This document shows, in pieces, positions 6,264-8,157 of a stretch of 8,157 nt of DNA; within the stretch, counting starts at the first letter, position 1, and the number at the start of each line of letters is the position of its first letter. The stretch is from an uncultured Bacteroidales bacterium. GTDB taxonomy: Bacteria > Bacteroidota > Bacteroidia > Bacteroidales > F082. Made by a program: the position numbers and the translations under genes. The DNA is taken from contig CALAZZ010000134.1 of assembly GCA_937926515.1 (NCBI GenBank), forward strand, positions 1-8,157. The letters are read 5' to 3'. Under the pieces are notes generated by a model. That model was not told the origin of the DNA and searched no databases. It saw only the letters and a program-made list of their open reading frames with translations.

Positions 6264-7862
6264 ATGAATAAAATGAAAGTAAAAGTTTTATATGCAATAT
6301 TCCTGCTTTTTACAATACAATTAAATGCCCAGCAGTTTGAGATTATTTTCCAGCAATGTTACGGGGGGTCAGATTGGGATGGTTCTAAAACAATTTTACC
6401 TTATAATAATGGATTCTACCTGTTCGGGAATACATCCTCCAATGATGGCGATGTATCCTTTAATTATGGAAAGACCGATTATTGGTTATTTCAAACTGAT
6501 GAAAATGGTCAGATCATCTGGGAAAAGACCTACGGTGGCAGTGATGAGGACTACCCCTCCAATATGCTTCCTACCCCCGACGGGGGCTTTATGCTATTTG
6601 GGCATACCTACTCCACCGATGGCGATGTGGTTGGCAACCACGGCGATGGCGACTGGTGGTTAGTGAAAACCGACAGCCTGGGCCATATCCTCTGGAGCCG
6701 CTGCTACGGAGGCTCGCACAAAGAAACCGCCTCCCAGCTGATTTATGCCCATGAGGGCGGTTATGTGATGACCGGCAAAACCGGCTCGGTGGATGGCGAC
6801 ATCAGCCACAACAACGGCATGTACGATGTGTGGGTGGTGAAGGTAGACTGGGAAGGCGAGATTATTTGGGAAAGAGCTTTTGGGGGCAGTAGGAATGATT
6901 GGGGAAATAGTATTTCCACTACCGCAGATGGGGGTTATATAGTAGTAGGGGGGGCTAGTTCCCATGATGGCGATGTTTATTGCCCGGATGCAATTCCCAG
7001 TGAGGGGAATAATGCCTGGGTAATCAAATTGGATGGTGAAGGGCAATTAGAATGGCAAAATTGTTATGGAGGCTCATCTTATGACGTAGTGGTTGACATC
7101 ATGCAAACTTCAAATGGAGGCTATATTTTTCTTGGCATGACCGACTCAGGTGATGGGGATGCAGACTGCATCCACGGCAGCCCGGGGGATGCCCTGGCCA
7201 GAGACATGTGGGTAGTTAAGCTGGATGAAACAGGCGAGATAGAATGGCACCGCTGCCTGGGGGGTACGAGCGCAGATTCGCCAAGAATTTTAAGGCCCAT
7301 GAACGATGGCGGATACCTGGTGGGCGGCAATACCCAATCAAGGGACGGCACGGTGGTTTGCAATGAGTCGCTGCCCGGCACCCATACAGTAATCCTGTAC
7401 AAGCTGTCAGCCGATGGTGAAATTGAATGGACCGAGTGCTTTGGCAGCCAGGTGGATAACTATCTGCTTTCCATACATATATTCTCTGATTACCACTACC
7501 TGCTGGGCGCCACCACCCGCACCTGGGGCATGGATGTGGACTGCGACCTGAAAGGCGAAACCGACATCTGGATTGTAGAAATACAGGATACCACCATGGT
7601 AGGCAAGCAAGAGGAACGCCTCCGGCCATGGCAGTTTCACCCCAACCCCGCCACCACCCAGGTCTGGCTGCAACTACCAGAAAATCTGCCACTACCCCCC
7701 ATGCAAATCGAACTTTACAACCCAACAGGCAGGCTTCTGTACAAGGCACAGCCACAGGATTATTTCCATAAGATTGAGGTGGCGCACTTACCGAAGGGCT
7801 TGTATTTGATCAGGCTGTGGGATGGAGAAAGCTGGGTGACGGAGAAGTTGGTGGTGCGATAA
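6264..7862 (+). CDS. Secreted seven-bladed beta-propeller protein with T9SS sorting domain
   Basis: The 532-residue product starts with a signal peptide (residues 1-22, ending LNAQ). Seven repeats of 54-64 residues follow, at about 29-86, 87-144, 145-202, 203-264, 265-328, 329-389 and 390-443. The repeat pattern is [C/T]-YGGS, DGGY, a DGD loop, then D-x-W-x-VK-x-D-x-x-G-x-I-x-W. Seven such units suggest a closed propeller. Residues 444-532 are a type A sorting domain: FHPNPATTQVW, NPTGRLLYKAQ, LPKGLYLIRL, EKLVVR. The ATG at 6264 gives a good signal peptide; ATG at 6273 would serve equally and there is no Shine-Dalgarno sequence to decide. It lies 53 nt after the protease gene across a strong hairpin, so it is either co-transcribed by read-through or has its own weak promoter. 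It is the complete paralogue of the fragment at 3-830. Base composition alternates along the gene. A role as surface adhesin or scaffold is inference; no catalytic motif was recognised. Confidence 0.9.
   Translation: MNKMKVKVLYAIFLLFTIQLNAQQFEIIFQQCYGGSDWDGSKTILPYNNGFYLFGNTSSNDGDVSFNYGKTDYWLFQTDENGQIIWEKTYGGSDEDYPSNMLPTPDGGFMLFGHTYSTDGDVVGNHGDGDWWLVKTDSLGHILWSRCYGGSHKETASQLIYAHEGGYVMTGKTGSVDGDISHNNGMYDVWVVKVDWEGEIIWERAFGGSRNDWGNSISTTADGGYIVVGGASSHDGDVYCPDAIPSEGNNAWVIKLDGEGQLEWQNCYGGSSYDVVVDIMQTSNGGYIFLGMTDSGDGDADCIHGSPGDALARDMWVVKLDETGEIEWHRCLGGTSADSPRILRPMNDGGYLVGGNTQSRDGTVVCNESLPGTHTVILYKLSADGEIEWTECFGSQVDNYLLSIHIFSDYHYLLGATTRTWGMDVDCDLKGETDIWIVEIQDTTMVGKQEERLRPWQFHPNPATTQVWLQLPENLPLPPMQIELYNPTGRLLYKAQPQDYFHKIEVAHLPKGLYLIRLWDGESWVTEKLVVR
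7090..7862 (+). repeat. Diverged direct repeat of the 3' half of the upstream propeller gene
   Basis: This segment, blades 5-7 and the sorting domain, aligns with about 70-830 of the window almost without gaps. The offset changes from 7026 to 7032 through two single-codon differences, one before the sorting domain and one at the C-terminus. Long stretches such as the NESLPGTHTVILYKLS region are nearly identical, while the blade 5 loop differs (ALAR against GGTN). The two genes are duplicates that have since diverged. Confidence 0.9.
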
Positions 7863-7892
7863 ATAATCATGCACAAGCAGGCAAAAATGGAA

Positions 7893-8157
7893 TTTCCGCC
7901 TCCAACCGCACCGATGTATTGCCAGAAAGCATTATCTTTGAGGTGCTGTCCGCCAATCCCGACGAACTCAAAAAGAAAGCGCTGATGGAACATCTCGAAA
8001 ACAAGGACAATCCGCTTCCGGATTATATGATTGAGATTTTGGAAAGCCTCACTGGCAATATTACCTACAAAACCATTTTGCAGGGCCAGATGGCCTATCA
8101 TGGCAGCAAGGAGTCACGCGCTGCCGGCATACTGCTGCGCGACAAGCTGAACGACAG
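7893..8157 (+). pseudogene. 5'-truncated second copy of the protease helical module, cut by the window end
   Basis: This is copy 2 of the repeat at 5273-5537. It encodes SASNRTDVLPES through AAGILLRDKLND in a frame that stays open to the right edge. It starts 30 nt after the stop codon of the propeller gene, in the middle of what should be a 1585-residue protein. No signal peptide, protease domain or beta-helix precedes it. The frame is open back to 7778, inside the propeller gene, but has no ATG before 7985, so normal translation is unlikely. Changes against copy 1 include Gln-Ala to Glu-Ser and Met to Lys, the rest being synonymous. It is probably a remnant of a deleted or recombined tandem copy. 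An assembly join between near-identical repeats is the main alternative, and the part beyond the window is unknown. Confidence 0.75.

Noticed and set aside
7216..7755. 179-codon - strand frame within the downstream propeller gene
   Set aside because: It is antisense to well-conserved blades and sorting domain. A related antisense frame at 271-594 is a by-product of the gene duplication.
7887..7889. ATG just before the truncated module as a possible start
   Set aside because: It is out of frame with the module (frame 3 against frame 2), so it cannot start the conserved protein.
1..8157. Insertion sequence or integron-type cause of the duplication
   Set aside because: No transposase, terminal inverted repeats or target-site duplications were seen at 7893 or around the repeats; homologous recombination between paralogues explains the data with fewer assumptions.

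Overview
The window looks like chromosomal DNA of a member of the Bacteroidota. Every intact gene encodes a large secreted protein that ends in a type A C-terminal sorting domain of the type IX secretion system (T9SS). Both genes whose starts are visible begin behind A-rich leaders without a clear Shine-Dalgarno sequence, as is usual in that phylum. No tRNA, rRNA, CRISPR array, transposase or phage gene was seen. I cannot name the genus.

Layout, all on the + strand: (1) 3-830, the 3' part of a beta-propeller surface protein whose 5' end lies outside the window. (2) 831-1452, a 622-bp non-coding stretch with small hairpins, an uninterrupted run of 27 C and a weak promoter candidate. (3) 1453-6210, a 1585-residue protein with signal peptide, gingipain-type propeptide, peptidase family C25 domain, Ig-like domain, parallel beta-helix, Gly-rich linker, alpha-helical module and T9SS sorting domain. 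(4) 6211-6263, a short gap filled by a perfect 14-bp-stem hairpin. (5) 6264-7862, a complete paralogue of the first gene, readable as a seven-bladed propeller plus sorting domain. (6) 7893-8157, a 5'-truncated second copy of the helical module of the protease gene, cut by the window end.

The order propeller, protease, propeller, protease fragment suggests a tandemly duplicated two-gene unit. The second protease copy appears to have lost its leader and about its first 1273 codons, or the assembly joined two near-identical repeats there. Base composition is mosaic: the N-terminal half of the protease gene is AT-rich and its C-terminal half GC-rich, with the change near 3700, and GC-rich and AT-rich stretches alternate in the propeller gene. 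This fits reshuffling of 3' modules between paralogues by recombination.

Functionally, all products should cross the inner membrane by Sec, pass the outer membrane through the T9SS, and be anchored to the cell surface or released. The protease has the His and Cys expected for C25 catalysis. A cell-surface or matrix role (adhesion, protein processing) is inference.
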